From: Flavobacterium haoranii
GTDB lineage: Bacteria > Bacteroidota > Bacteroidia > Flavobacteriales > Flavobacteriaceae
Length of the DNA stretch: 64,000 nt
Assembly: GCF_009363055.1 (NCBI RefSeq)
Contig: NZ_CP045292.1
Coordinates: 806,001-870,000 of the forward strand
Reading direction: 5' to 3'
The position numbers and the translations under genes were made by a program. The notes under the pieces are model-generated. The model saw only the letters and a program-made list of their open reading frames with translations. It was not told the origin of the DNA and searched no databases. Each line of letters starts with the position of its first letter. The stretch's first letter is position 1. Below, piece after piece: positions 1 to 8,621 of the stretch.

Positions 1-1994
1 ATAATTTAACTGAGGTTATTGATGGTACTTTAGCTTATATTGATAACAATGATATCGAAATTGATGAATTAATCAATCATGTAAAAGCTCCAGATTTCCC
101 AACAGGTGGTATTATCTATGGTTACGAAGGTGTGAGAGAAGCATTCAAAACAGGTCGCGGTCGTATTGTAATGCGTGCTAAAGCTAATTTTGAAGAATCT
201 AACGGGCGTGAAGCAATTATTGTAACTGAAATTCCGTACCAAGTTAACAAAGCCGATATGATTAAGAAAACGGCTGATTTAGTTAACGATAAAAAAATTG
301 AAGGAATCTCAACTATTCGAGATGAATCGGATAGAAGTGGTATGCGTATTGTTTACGAACTAAAACGTGATGCTGTTCCAAATGTTGTTTTAAATACACT
401 TTATAAATATACACAGTTACAATCTTCGTTTAGTGTAAATAATATTGCATTAGTAAACGGACGTCCGCAATTATTAAATTTAAAAGATTTAATTCACTAT
501 TTCGTAGAACACCGTCATGATGTTGTTACGAGAAGAGCACAATTCGATTTACGCAAAGCAGAAGAAAGAGCACATATTTTAGAAGGTTTAATTATTGCTT
601 CTGATAATATTGATGAAGTTATTGCTTTAATTCGTTCATCTAAAGATGGAGAAGAAGCAAGAGCTAAATTAATGGAGCGCTTTAAATTATCTGAAATTCA
701 AGCGAGAGCTATTGTTGAGATGCGTTTACGTCAGTTAACAGGTCTTGAGCAAGATAAACTTCGTGCAGAATATGAAGAGATAATGAAGTTAATTGCATAT
801 TTAAAAGACTTACTTGCAAGCAAAGAAATGCGTATGCAAGTAATTAAAGACGAATTAACTGAAATTAAAGATAAATATGGAGACGCTCGTCGTTCTCAAA
901 TTGAATATGCTGGTGGAGATGTAAGTATTGAAGATTTAATTGCTGATGAATCTGTAGTTATTACAATTTCTCATGCAGGTTACATTAAACGTACATCTTT
1001 ATCGGAATACAAAACACAAAATAGAGGAGGAGTTGGTCAAAAAAGTGCCGCAACAAGAGATCAAGATTTCTTAGAGCATTTATTTGTAGCAACTAATCAC
1101 CAATATTTAATGTTCTTTACGCAAAAAGGAAAATGTTTCTGGATGCGTGTGTTTGAAATTCCTGAAGGAACAAAAGCCAGTAAAGGTAGAGCTATTCAAA
1201 ATATCATCAATATTGAACCAGATGATAAAGTAAAAGCTTATATCTGCACTCAAGATCTTAAAGATGAAGAATACATTAACAACCACTTTGTAATTATGGC
1301 TACAAAGCAAGGAATTGTTAAGAAAACTCCTTTAGAACAATATTCTCGTCCACGTCAAAATGGTATTAATGCAATTACAATTCGTGAAGATGATGAATTA
1401 CTAGAAGCAAAATTAACAACTGGAAATAGTCAAGTTTTATTAGCCGTTAAATCTGGTAAGTTAGTTCGTTTCGAAGAAGAGAAAACTCGTCCAATGGGAA
1501 GAACTGCATCTGGAGTTAGAGGTATTACTTTAGCTGATGAAAAAGATGAAGTAATTGGTATGGTTTCAATTGATAAAAACCACATCAACGATTCACAAAT
1601 TTTAGTTGTAACTGAAAATGGTTATGGTAAGAGAACTAAATTAGTAGATGAAGATGGAGAAGATGTTTACCGTATTACAAATCGTGGTGGAAAGGGAGTT
1701 AAGACATTAAATATCACAGATAAAACAGGTCAATTAATTGCAATTAATGCTGTAACTGATGAAGATGATTTAATGATTATCAATAAATCTGGTTTAACTA
1801 TCAGAATGAGAATTGATGATTTACGTGTAATGGGTAGAGCTACACAAGGTGTTCGTTTAATTAATATTAAAGGAACTGATTCAATTGCTGCAGTAACTAA
1901 AGTTTTACGTGAAGAAGAAGTTGATGATATTAATGAAGGTCAAGAAAACGGTACAGAATTTGATAATTCAGAAAACAACGAAAATCAAGAATAA
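1..1994 (+). CDS. gyrA: DNA gyrase subunit A, 3' part (5' end outside window)
   Basis: This is the C-terminal two thirds of DNA gyrase subunit A, which with GyrB introduces negative supercoils. The reading frame is open from base 3 (NLTEVIDGTLAYID, matching the GyrA breakage-reunion core), so a start at the GTG near 132 would be an artefact of the window edge. The catalytic tyrosine and the quinolone-resistance region lie before the window. The second half is the DNA-wrapping beta-pinwheel: blade motifs QNRGGVGQ, TASGVRGITL, TNRGGKG and ATQGVRLINIKG are visible, with QNRGGVG in the place of the GyrA box. The protein ends in a Glu/Asp/Asn-rich tail, as is common for GyrA. A strong hairpin terminator follows at once. 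Identification is secure. Confidence 0.97.
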   Translation, partial: NLTEVIDGTLAYIDNNDIEIDELINHVKAPDFPTGGIIYGYEGVREAFKTGRGRIVMRAKANFEESNGREAIIVTEIPYQVNKADMIKKTADLVNDKKIEGISTIRDESDRSGMRIVYELKRDAVPNVVLNTLYKYTQLQSSFSVNNIALVNGRPQLLNLKDLIHYFVEHRHDVVTRRAQFDLRKAEERAHILEGLIIASDNIDEVIALIRSSKDGEEARAKLMERFKLSEIQARAIVEMRLRQLTGLEQDKLRAEYEEIMKLIAYLKDLLASKEMRMQVIKDELTEIKDKYGDARRSQIEYAGGDVSIEDLIADESVVITISHAGYIKRTSLSEYKTQNRGGVGQKSAATRDQDFLEHLFVATNHQYLMFFTQKGKCFWMRVFEIPEGTKASKGRAIQNIINIEPDDKVKAYICTQDLKDEEYINNHFVIMATKQGIVKKTPLEQYSRPRQNGINAITIREDDELLEAKLTTGNSQVLLAVKSGKLVRFEEEKTRPMGRTASGVRGITLADEKDEVIGMVSIDKNHINDSQILVVTENGYGKRTKLVDEDGEDVYRITNRGGKGVKTLNITDKTGQLIAINAVTDEDDLMIINKSGLTIRMRIDDLRVMGRATQGVRLINIKGTDSIAAVTKVLREEEVDDINEGQENGTEFDNSENNENQE

Positions 1995-1998
1995 TTAA

Positions 1999-2020
1999 AA
2001 GCCCAGTTTGGGCTTTTTTT
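1999..2020 (+). terminator. Rho-independent terminator of gyrA
   Basis: The 7-bp arms AAGCCCA and TGGGCTT enclose a 3-base loop and run into a seven-base T tract, five bases after the gyrA stop codon. Confidence 0.85.
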
Positions 2021-2035
2021 AAAACTAAAAACAAA

Positions 2036-3142
2036 ATGAAAAAATTATTATTAGCTACATCAATTATGCTATCAGTAGCTTCTTATGCTCAAAAGGATGA
2101 GTTAAAAACACTTAAAAAGATTTATTCTAAAAGTAATGTTTCTGACAAAGATCTAGAAACTTATAAAGCTACATTAGCTTCTTTAGAAAACTTAGCTACA
2201 GAGGAAGGTGATAAAGTGTATACAAAATTTTATAAAAATATGTATCCAACTTTAGTTTTAGCTTCAAAAGGTACAAATGCAACATTACAAGATCAAATGA
2301 ATGTTTATCAACCTGATTTTATCACTAATTATGGTAAAACAATAGATGAAACTATTGAATATGAAACAAAGACAGGTAAAAAAGTTTATAAAGACGAATT
2401 AATTCAAGAAAAAACTGATTTTAAAAACCAATTAAATAATATTGCTTCCACTGCTTACGGAAACAACAAGTTCAAAGAGGCAGCAAGCTTATTTTATGCA
2501 AAATATCTTTTTGATCCTAAAAATGAAGGTCAAGCTTTAGAAAATGCATCAATTGCAGCTGTACAATCTCAAGATTATAAGTTAGCTGAAAAGATGTATG
2601 AAGAATTAAAGAAAAGTGATTATTTAAATAATGCTACAAAGTATTTAGCAGTAAGTAAAGTTAGTGGTGAAGTAGATACTTATACATCAAAGGCAGATAG
2701 AGATAGAATGGTTAAAATTGGTTCTCACGAAAAGCCGTCTGAAGAAAAAGTTTCTAAACAAAAGCCAGAGATTTACAAAACTTTAGCTTTAATTTATGTT
2801 CAAAATGGTAAACTTGTTGAAGCTAAAAAGGCTTTAGCTGAAGCTAGAGAGTTATCTCCAAATGATGAAGATATTAAAAAAGAAGAAGCTCGCTTATATT
2901 TTAATGATGCTTACGAGTTATTAAAAGACGATCAAAAATTGGTTGATGAAATTAATGCTAATTTATCAAACAAAGCAAAATATGACGAGTTAATGGCAAA
3001 AAGAAAAAATAACTTTTCTACTGCAATGCCAAGTTTTGAAAAAGCATATTCATTAAATCCTTCTGATCAAAACACAAAATCACTTTTAAAAATGACCTAT
3101 GAAATTTTAGGTATGAAAGAAAAAGCTGATAGTATCAAATAG
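2036..3142 (+). CDS. Secreted TPR-repeat protein
   Basis: This 368-residue protein begins with a clear signal peptide (MKKLLLATSIMLSVASYAQ, cleavage after AQ), so it is exported. Helical tetratricopeptide-like repeats are visible: one around residues 145-190 (AASLFYAKYLFDP) and another around 235-275 (YKTLALIYVQNGKLVEAKKA, then ELSPNDED). A last helical pair lies near the C-terminus (FEKAYSLNPSD). TPR arrays serve as protein-protein scaffolds; no catalytic motif is seen and the specific partner is unknown. It lies 41 bases after gyrA but beyond a terminator, so it is probably transcribed on its own or by read-through. I recall the gyrA-TPR order as frequent in Flavobacterium, but it cannot be checked here. 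Confidence 0.8.
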   Translation: MKKLLLATSIMLSVASYAQKDELKTLKKIYSKSNVSDKDLETYKATLASLENLATEEGDKVYTKFYKNMYPTLVLASKGTNATLQDQMNVYQPDFITNYGKTIDETIEYETKTGKKVYKDELIQEKTDFKNQLNNIASTAYGNNKFKEAASLFYAKYLFDPKNEGQALENASIAAVQSQDYKLAEKMYEELKKSDYLNNATKYLAVSKVSGEVDTYTSKADRDRMVKIGSHEKPSEEKVSKQKPEIYKTLALIYVQNGKLVEAKKALAEARELSPNDEDIKKEEARLYFNDAYELLKDDQKLVDEINANLSNKAKYDELMAKRKNNFSTAMPSFEKAYSLNPSDQNTKSLLKMTYEILGMKEKADSIK

Positions 3143-3144
3143 TA

Positions 3145-3178
3145 AAAAATCCCAACTAAACGTTGGGATTTTTTTTTA
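3145..3178. terminator. Bidirectional terminator between convergent genes
   Basis: The 12-bp arms AAAAATCCCAAC and GTTGGGATTTTT enclose a 5-base loop. There is a T run on the right and an A run on the left, so the hairpin can end both the TPR gene (+) and the NlpC/P60 gene (-). Confidence 0.85.
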
Positions 3179-3937
3179 AATTATTTTCTTAATAACTCTC
3201 AATTTATGAGTGTGTCTATTTGTTTCAGCATTGTATATTCCTAAATGATCTAAAAAATCAATTCTAACTTTTCCAGAGGCGTGAATAATATGATTGTTCT
3301 CAAGCATTATCCCAACATGAATAATATTTCCTTCTTCATTGTCAAAAAAGGCTAAATCACCAGGTTCGCTTTCTTCTATAAAACTCAACGCTTCTCCTTG
3401 TGTAGCTTGTTGTGAAGCATCTCGTAAAAGATGGTAGCCATTTAGTTTGTAAACCATTTGTGTAAAACCAGAACAATCAATTCCGAATGGTGTTTTCCCT
3501 CCCCATAAATAAGGTGCATTTAAATACATAAATGCTGTTTTTATAAGATCTAACTTAGGTTTTATACCGCAAGTTCTTATTCCTTCAAAAGTATAATTTT
3601 TGTCGTTTATATTTTCATCGTTTAAAAATGAAAGAGAACTTCCCATAGAGATAGGTAATAATTCATTATTTGAATTGGATACAAACTCAATTAAATCATT
3701 GCTTAAAACAAGTGGAGTATTTTGAAGTATTTCAAATTGAGCTTCGGAAATAAACTGAAATTGTTTGTTGTCAATCCAACCTTGATAATTGTCAAAAGCT
3801 ATTTCAATCTTAGTCCATTTTAATTGATGGTCTAAAACTTTAAAATGTTCGCCAAAAAGAAGTTGTGTTACTTGTTCGCTTCTATCTGAAGCTTCAAGCC
3901 GAACAGGAACAATAGCAAGATTGCAAATACCAAACAT
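3176..3937 (-). CDS. NlpC/P60 family (C40) cysteine peptidase with SH3-like N-terminus
   Basis: This is a predicted peptidoglycan endopeptidase. The first 60 or so residues (NLAIVPVR ... GEHFKVL ... YQGWID) look like a bacterial SH3 domain, which usually binds cell-wall peptides. The C-terminal half is NlpC/P60: PYLWGGKTPFGIDCSGF carries the catalytic Cys155, and NIIHVGIML and HIIHASG supply the histidines; EPGDLAFF is also typical. I chose the ATG at 3937 (253 aa) over the upstream TTG at 3958, because the longer version adds only seven hydrophobic residues and would start inside the neighbouring thiolase terminator. No signal peptide is evident, so its location is unclear. Cytoplasmic or non-classically exported relatives are common in flavobacteria. 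Confidence 0.88.
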   Translation of the reverse strand: MFGICNLAIVPVRLEASDRSEQVTQLLFGEHFKVLDHQLKWTKIEIAFDNYQGWIDNKQFQFISEAQFEILQNTPLVLSNDLIEFVSNSNNELLPISMGSSLSFLNDENINDKNYTFEGIRTCGIKPKLDLIKTAFMYLNAPYLWGGKTPFGIDCSGFTQMVYKLNGYHLLRDASQQATQGEALSFIEESEPGDLAFFDNEEGNIIHVGIMLENNHIIHASGKVRIDFLDHLGIYNAETNRHTHKLRVIKKII

Positions 3938-3949
3938 TAACTCTATAAT

Positions 3950-3992
3950 AAAAAACAAAGTTATGAGATATATTGAAAATATCCCATAACTT
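3950..3992 (-). terminator. Terminator downstream of the thiolase gene
   Basis: On the minus strand, 14-bp arms (AAGTTATGGGATAT with ATATCTCATAACTT, one G-U pair) enclose a 7-base loop and run into TGTTTTTTA. It ends thiolase transcription just before the NlpC/P60 gene. Confidence 0.75.
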
Positions 3993-4011
3993 CATCAAAA
4001 AAATACTACAA

Positions 4012-5190
4012 TTAAGCGCGTTCTATTACAATAGCAGAAGCACCGCCACCACCATTACAAATAGCAGCTGCACCAAATTTTGCGTTATTTTGTTCTAAAA
4101 CATTGATTAAAGTAACAATGATTCTTGCTCCAGAACAACCAAGAGGATGTCCTAATGAAACTGCACCACCATTAACATTTATGTTATTTTCAGATAAACC
4201 TAAAATTTTAGCATTTGCTAATCCTACAACTGAAAAAGCTTCATTAAATTCAAAATATTCAATATCAGAAATTGATAAACCAGCTTTGTCTAATGCTTTT
4301 GGTAAAGCTTTTGCCGGAGCTGTAGTAAACCACTTTGGTTCATGTGCAGCATCTGCATAAGATTTAATATAAGCTAAAGGTTTTAAACCTAATTCATTTG
4401 CTTTTTCTTCACTCATTAAAACTAAAGCAGCAGCACCATCATTAATTGTTGAAGCATTTGCAGCAGTAACTGTTCCTTCTTTTGTAAAAACAGCAGGTAA
4501 AGAAGGAATTCTATCTAACTTAACATTAGTAAATTCTTCATCTTTAGAAACAATAATAGGTTCTCCACGTCTTTGAGGAACTTCAACTGGAACAATTTCA
4601 GTATTAAATTTTCCAGCTTCCCAAGCAGCTGCAGAACGCTCATATGATTGAATTGCGAAACGATCTTGCTCTTCACGAGAGATATTATACTCAGAAGCAC
4701 ATAAATCAGCACAAACCCCCATTGCATTGTTATCGTAAGCATCTGTAAGGCCATCTTTTTGAAGACCGTCTACCATAGTAGTAGGACCAAATTTAACTCC
4801 GTTTCTCAAGTGAACATAATGAGGAATTAAACTCATGTTTTCCATACCACCAGCAATAATAACATCAGCATCACCGCTCATGATAGCTTGTGCACCTTGC
4901 ATAACAGCTTTCATTCCACTTGCACAAACTTTATTTACAGTAGTACAAGGAACTGTATCAGGTAAACCTGCATACATTGCAGCTTGTCGAGCTGGAGCTT
5001 GACCATTACCTGCTTGTACAACATTACCCATTAATACTTCATTAACTTCTTTTGGATCTAAATTTATTTTAGCCAATGCTCCTTTGATTGCTGTTGCTCC
5101 AAGTTTAGTTGCAGGAACTGTAGATAAAGCTCCCATAAAACTTCCCATTGGTGTACGAACAGCAGAAACTATTACGACTTTTTTATTCAT
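4012..5190 (-). CDS. atoB: Acetyl-CoA C-acetyltransferase (thiolase)
   Basis: This 392-residue protein has the usual length and all hallmarks of a class II thiolase. Cys89 lies in VNKVCASGMKA (acyl-enzyme nucleophile). NEAFSV and GGAVSLGHPLGCSGAR carry the active-site His, and CNGGGGASA supplies the second catalytic Cys. It condenses two acetyl-CoA to acetoacetyl-CoA or runs in reverse, and acts in the cytoplasm. The gene stands alone with its own terminator. The sequence does not settle whether its role is biosynthetic (AtoB/PhaA type) or beta-oxidative (FadA type). The absence of a partner hydratase/dehydrogenase gene slightly favours the biosynthetic type. Confidence 0.93.
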   Translation of the reverse strand: MNKKVVIVSAVRTPMGSFMGALSTVPATKLGATAIKGALAKINLDPKEVNEVLMGNVVQAGNGQAPARQAAMYAGLPDTVPCTTVNKVCASGMKAVMQGAQAIMSGDADVIIAGGMENMSLIPHYVHLRNGVKFGPTTMVDGLQKDGLTDAYDNNAMGVCADLCASEYNISREEQDRFAIQSYERSAAAWEAGKFNTEIVPVEVPQRRGEPIIVSKDEEFTNVKLDRIPSLPAVFTKEGTVTAANASTINDGAAALVLMSEEKANELGLKPLAYIKSYADAAHEPKWFTTAPAKALPKALDKAGLSISDIEYFEFNEAFSVVGLANAKILGLSENNINVNGGAVSLGHPLGCSGARIIVTLINVLEQNNAKFGAAAICNGGGGASAIVIERA

Positions 5191-5398
5191 TTTATTGAAA
5201 ATTAAATTGGTTTTGCGAATTTACTATTTTAATTGATTATATATTGCATTTTATTAAAAAAATAATGAATTGTATCTGAAAACTAATTGAATTTTAATTT
5301 TTATAAATTTTATTAAAAAAAAATTACCTCTATCTGTTTGAAATATAGAGGCTTTCAAATAAGTTTAAAAAAAATATATAAAAAAAACAAAAAAAGTG

Positions 5399-5429
5399 TT
5401 GTAAAATAGCTTTGTTTACTATACATTTG
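5399..5429 (+). promoter_or_regulatory. Bacteroidetes-type promoter of the tRNA operon
   Basis: A TTG at 5399-5401 and a TACATTTG at 5422-5429 are separated by 20 bases. This matches the flavobacterial consensus TTG-N17-23-TAnnTTTG. It lies 36 bases before the first tRNA. The bases between the thiolase start (5190) and here are A/T-rich with nothing else recognisable. Confidence 0.75.
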
Positions 5430-5465
5430 CAACCGCAAAAAAGATAAGTTCTTATATAGATTAAA

Positions 5466-5549
5466 GGAGAGGTGCCGGAGTGGTAACGGAGCAGATTGCT
5501 AATCTGTCGACGGGTAACTGTCGCCAGGGTTCGAGTCCCTGTCTCTCCG
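5466..5549 (+). tRNA. tRNA-Ser (anticodon GCU)
   Basis: This is an 84-base class II tRNA with a variable arm (GACGGGTAACTGTC). The acceptor GGAGAGG pairs with TCTCTCC. The anticodon arm GCAGA-TTGCTAA-TCTGT places GCT at 5498-5500, which reads AGC/AGU codons. The T arm contains GGTTCGAGTCC. The 3' CCA is not encoded. It is the first gene of a three-tRNA operon. Confidence 0.96.
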
Positions 5550-5561
5550 CTTTATTTTTTT

Positions 5562-5636
5562 CGGGGTGTAGCGTAGCCCGGTCATCGCGCCTGGTTTGGG
5601 ACCAGGAGGTCGCAGGTTCGAATCCTGCCACCCCGA
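5562..5636 (+). tRNA. tRNA-Pro (anticodon UGG)
   Basis: This is a 75-base tRNA with acceptor CGGGGTG/CACCCCG. The anticodon arm CCTGG-TTTGGGA-CCAGG puts TGG at 5597-5599. The T arm contains GGTTCGAATCC, the discriminator is A, and CCA is not encoded. It lies 12 bases after tRNA-Ser. Confidence 0.97.
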
Positions 5637-5649
5637 CAATAAAAATAAT

Positions 5650-5723
5650 GGTTGCGTAGCTCAGCTGGATAGAGCAACTCACTTCTAATGAGTAGGTCCC
5701 AGGTTCGAATCCTGGCGCGATCA
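5650..5723 (+). tRNA. tRNA-Arg (anticodon UCU)
   Basis: This is a 74-base tRNA with acceptor GGTTGCG/CGCGATC including two G-U pairs. The anticodon arm ACTCA-CTTCTAA-TGAGT puts TCT at 5684-5686, which reads AGA, the favoured arginine codon in AT-rich genomes. The T arm contains GGTTCGAATCC. CCA is not encoded. It is the last tRNA before the terminator. Confidence 0.96.
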
Positions 5724-5724
5724 C

Positions 5725-5756
5725 AAAAAAAGCCTAGCATTTGCTAGGCTTTTTTG
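5725..5756 (+). terminator. Terminator of the tRNA operon
   Basis: The 9-bp arms AGCCTAGCA and TGCTAGGCT are flanked by an A run and a T run. The hairpin ends the tRNA operon and could also end the convergent minus-strand gene starting at 6335. Confidence 0.88.
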
Positions 5757-5774
5757 TTTTTTATTATTTCTCTT

Positions 5775-6335
5775 TTATTCTATACACTTCAAGTATTCCA
5801 TAAAATATTTTGAAGGATAAAAAGTTTCGTTTAAAATTTCAGAATGAAATTCACTTTTTACATTATAATCTACTTTTTCACCGGCATATTGAACTCTTAT
5901 GATTGATATAGGTGATTTTTTTAATTCTTCGTAATTGGTTTTAGTAAAAACAAAATAACCGCTTAAAACGCGAATATTTGCTTTATCTTCTTCGTTATAT
6001 GATAATGTGGAACAAACATTTTCATTTATGCTTTTCAATGTTACATATTTTCCATTTTCTAATTGAAAAATTATTCTAGAAGATAAATCAAAACATTTTG
6101 ATGGAATAAATAACGAGTTTTTTACAACAATTTGTATTGATAATGTTGGTACACCATTATTCTGAATTAATTTAAAAGAAATCAATTCTCGTGTAGTTCC
6201 AAAAACTTTTTCGTAAATCAGTTTTTCGGGTAAAATTCTTAAATAAGTTGAATCTGTTTTTTCTTCAAATTCATATTTACAATTGTTCTGTGAGAATAAT
6301 AGAGTAGGGAACAACAGTATAAAAATCCATTTCAT
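5775..6335 (-). CDS. Hypothetical exported protein
   Basis: I do not recognise this 186-residue protein. It starts with a short hydrophobic signal peptide (MKWIFILLFPTLLFSQ, likely cleaved before NN) and is otherwise a mix of predicted strands. It contains four cysteines (NNCKYEF, SKCFDL, ENVCSTL and the penultimate CIE) that could form disulfides in the periplasm. It follows the THUMP-like methyltransferase gene with a two-base gap, so the two are probably co-transcribed, although their functions look unrelated. It is the last gene of this minus-strand run. Confidence 0.7.
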   Translation of the reverse strand: MKWIFILLFPTLLFSQNNCKYEFEEKTDSTYLRILPEKLIYEKVFGTTRELISFKLIQNNGVPTLSIQIVVKNSLFIPSKCFDLSSRIIFQLENGKYVTLKSINENVCSTLSYNEEDKANIRVLSGYFVFTKTNYEELKKSPISIIRVQYAGEKVDYNVKSEFHSEILNETFYPSKYFMEYLKCIE

Positions 6336-6337
6336 AA

Positions 6338-7516
6338 TTAAATTTTTTCACAAAGTAACACTATTTTTTGGTTTTCAATATTTGTTGTAAAAAAAGCAAA
6401 AATTGTTCCACCATCAGTAATTTTAAATTTCTTTTTTATATCATCTGGTTTTAAAGGAAAGTTTCTGGTAGTCACATTCATTTTTTGCTTTTGTAAATAC
6501 TTCTTACTGTTTTCTTTATCAAAATTAAAACATGTATTTATCTTAAACTTTCTACCTTGAAAATTTACAAGTTCAGTTGAAGTATAAAGATGTGAATGCT
6601 GATGCAGTTTTTTTACATTAAAAACAGAACCAACACTATCAAATTTCCCTGATTTCATTAACGCTGCATTCGGTTCATATAAATAATCATTTGGTAATGA
6701 ATAGGAACTTTTAGAGTTATCATTTAGCGGAATTTTAGTTTCAAACACTTCATCTTTTTCAAGATTTACTGCAACAATATTGATATCATCTACGAAATCT
6801 TTTTCGATTTCCCACAAAATTTCTTTGACTTCATTTTCTAAAGCAATGATGTAAATATTTTTTACAAAATTTAATTCAGATAAACCTGCTTGAATATCTA
6901 AAATAGGAGCTGTTTTTACCAAAATTCTATTAGAATATTTTAAATAAAAAGGCAAAAGTTCGGGTAAATTTGGTTCGCAATCTTGCAACATAAAAACTTT
7001 ACCTTTAGCTTCATTTCGTCTTGAAGGATCTAAATAAATTAAGTCAAATTTTGTATTTAATTCTTCTAAAATTTCAGTACTATTTCCGTTAATACAATTA
7101 ATATTTTTAACCTTTAAAGCTTCAAAATTATGCTTTACAATTTCAGATAATTCTGAATTAATTTCACAATGTACTACTGTTTGAAATCTTTTAGAAAAGT
7201 AATAATCATCAATTCCAAATCCACCCGTTAAATCAATTATAGATTCACCTTCAAATAAAGATGCTTTGTATTCTGCGGTTTTTTCAGAAGAAGTTTGCTC
7301 AACAGAAATTTTACTTGGGTAAATAATATTTTCTGAAGAAAACCATGTAGGAAGTTTCGTTTTAGCTTTTTGTTTAGAAAGAATTTGTTCCAATAATTTA
7401 CTGTAATCAACATTAGGAAATGGATTTTTTTTAAGCGCTAAATTTTTAACATCTGCGTTTAAATTATTGGTAATAAAATCTTGAATTTCAGGATTTAGAA
7501 AATTGTTCTGCGGCAT
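6338..7516 (-). CDS. SAM-dependent methyltransferase with THUMP-like domain
   Basis: This 392-residue protein has a class I Rossmann methyltransferase core. DLTGGFGIDDYYFS is the SAM-binding motif I, VVHCEIN the acidic motif, and LIYLDPSRR replaces the DPPY-type catalytic loop. The C-terminal 120 residues fit the Bacteroidetes PG_1098-like ferredoxin-fold and THUMP-like domains, which suggests that the substrate is RNA (known for the family; inferred here). The start ATG overlaps the stop of the AI-2E transporter gene by one base (TAATG), a sign of translational coupling. The exact modified nucleotide is unknown. Confidence 0.82.
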   Translation of the reverse strand: MPQNNFLNPEIQDFITNNLNADVKNLALKKNPFPNVDYSKLLEQILSKQKAKTKLPTWFSSENIIYPSKISVEQTSSEKTAEYKASLFEGESIIDLTGGFGIDDYYFSKRFQTVVHCEINSELSEIVKHNFEALKVKNINCINGNSTEILEELNTKFDLIYLDPSRRNEAKGKVFMLQDCEPNLPELLPFYLKYSNRILVKTAPILDIQAGLSELNFVKNIYIIALENEVKEILWEIEKDFVDDINIVAVNLEKDEVFETKIPLNDNSKSSYSLPNDYLYEPNAALMKSGKFDSVGSVFNVKKLHQHSHLYTSTELVNFQGRKFKINTCFNFDKENSKKYLQKQKMNVTTRNFPLKPDDIKKKFKITDGGTIFAFFTTNIENQKIVLLCEKI

Positions 7517-8604
7517 TATAATTCTCTCGTTAAAGCTTTAACTACTTTGTTGTTTGGAAAAAATTCCTTTGCAATTACTTTAATTGCAGTATAAGCAGGA
7601 ACAGCAATTATCATTCCGGTAACTCCAAATAAAGTTCCCGAAGCTAAGATTACTAAGAAAATTTCTAAAGGATGTGATTTTGTACTTTTTGAAAAAATAA
7701 TAGGTTGACTAAAATTGTTATCTATTAACTGTACAATTCCCATTCCAATTAAAACATAAGTAAGTGTTGGTAAAACATCATTCGTAAAATCATCACCAAT
7801 TCCACTTAATAAAATTAAACTCGATGCTACAATCATTCCCAATAAAGGTCCTAAGTAAGGAATGATGTTTAAAATGGCGCATAATAATGCAATAATAAAA
7901 GCATTCTCTACTCCAAAAATTAAAAAAACAATTAGATAAAGAACTAAAATTATAAATAACTGCAACATTAAACCTCCAAAATAACGCGTTAATAAGTTTG
8001 ATATTGAACTCAAAGCCGTTAAAATTTTATCTTTTTGCTTTGAAGGTAATACATAATCAAATCTGTTTGAAAATTGCTCACGTTCTTTAAGAAAGAAAAA
8101 AGAAATGAATAATACTGAAGCTAAACCAATTCCTATGTTTCCAACGATAGTTACAATTGAATTAAAAATATTTGGTATAAAATCTAAATTAATACTAGAT
8201 AATAATTTATTAGTTTCTAATGCACCAGATGCATTAATTCCATGTGATTCAAGATAAGTCGTTATAGAGTTAATAACTTCATTATAATTACTCTCCATTT
8301 TATCAATATCTAATAATGATAAATTTTGACCTTGAGAAACAAGTAAAGGAACAAATAAAAATAAAATGCCAATTATTAAAAGTAAAAAGAGCGAAATTGT
8401 TGTAACAACTGCTAAAGTATTTTTAAATTTTAATTTTGTTTTCAAAAAGTTTACAATAGGATTTGCAAGCAACGTAAACAAAATTGAAATAATTACATAA
8501 ACTAAAATCGATGATAATTTAAAAATAAGATAGCCACTTAAGCAAATAATTGCTAAAATGAAAATGGTTCTTAATAATCCTTTTGAAAGTTCTTTTGAAG
8601 TCAT
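7516..8604 (-). CDS. AI-2E family transporter (membrane permease)
   Basis: This is a polytopic inner-membrane protein. Paired hydrophobic helices lie near the N-terminus (IFILAIICLSGYLIF, VYVIISILFTLLANP), followed by a soluble-looking loop at about residues 100-150. Several further helices follow, ending with the family-typical stretches IPYLGPLLGMIV, GIVQLIDNNFSQPIIFS and HPLEIFLVILASG. The family includes the E. coli TqsA autoinducer exporter and Na+/H+ antiporter-like members, so the substrate cannot be assigned. I prefer the ATG at 8604 (362 aa) to the TTG two codons upstream. The next gene overlaps its stop by one base. Confidence 0.88.
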   Translation of the reverse strand: MTSKELSKGLLRTIFILAIICLSGYLIFKLSSILVYVIISILFTLLANPIVNFLKTKLKFKNTLAVVTTISLFLLLIIGILFLFVPLLVSQGQNLSLLDIDKMESNYNEVINSITTYLESHGINASGALETNKLLSSINLDFIPNIFNSIVTIVGNIGIGLASVLFISFFFLKEREQFSNRFDYVLPSKQKDKILTALSSISNLLTRYFGGLMLQLFIILVLYLIVFLIFGVENAFIIALLCAILNIIPYLGPLLGMIVASSLILLSGIGDDFTNDVLPTLTYVLIGMGIVQLIDNNFSQPIIFSKSTKSHPLEIFLVILASGTLFGVTGMIIAVPAYTAIKVIAKEFFPNNKVVKALTREL

Positions 8605-8621
8605 TCTCAAAAATACAAAAT

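Noticed and set aside
4103..4754. Long reading frames overlapping the thiolase gene on the other strand or in other frames
   Set aside because: They overlap a fully convincing thiolase and show no family motifs.
1..5400. A possible replication origin near gyrA
   Set aside because: No dnaA, gyrB, rpmH or DnaA-box cluster is seen here, and gyrA alone does not mark the origin in Bacteroidetes.
5461..5724. An 87-residue minus-strand reading frame across the tRNA cluster (contains GFEPATSWSQTRR-like text)
   Set aside because: It is the antisense translation of the three tRNA genes; such GFEPATS phrases are a well-known false protein family derived from tRNA T arms.
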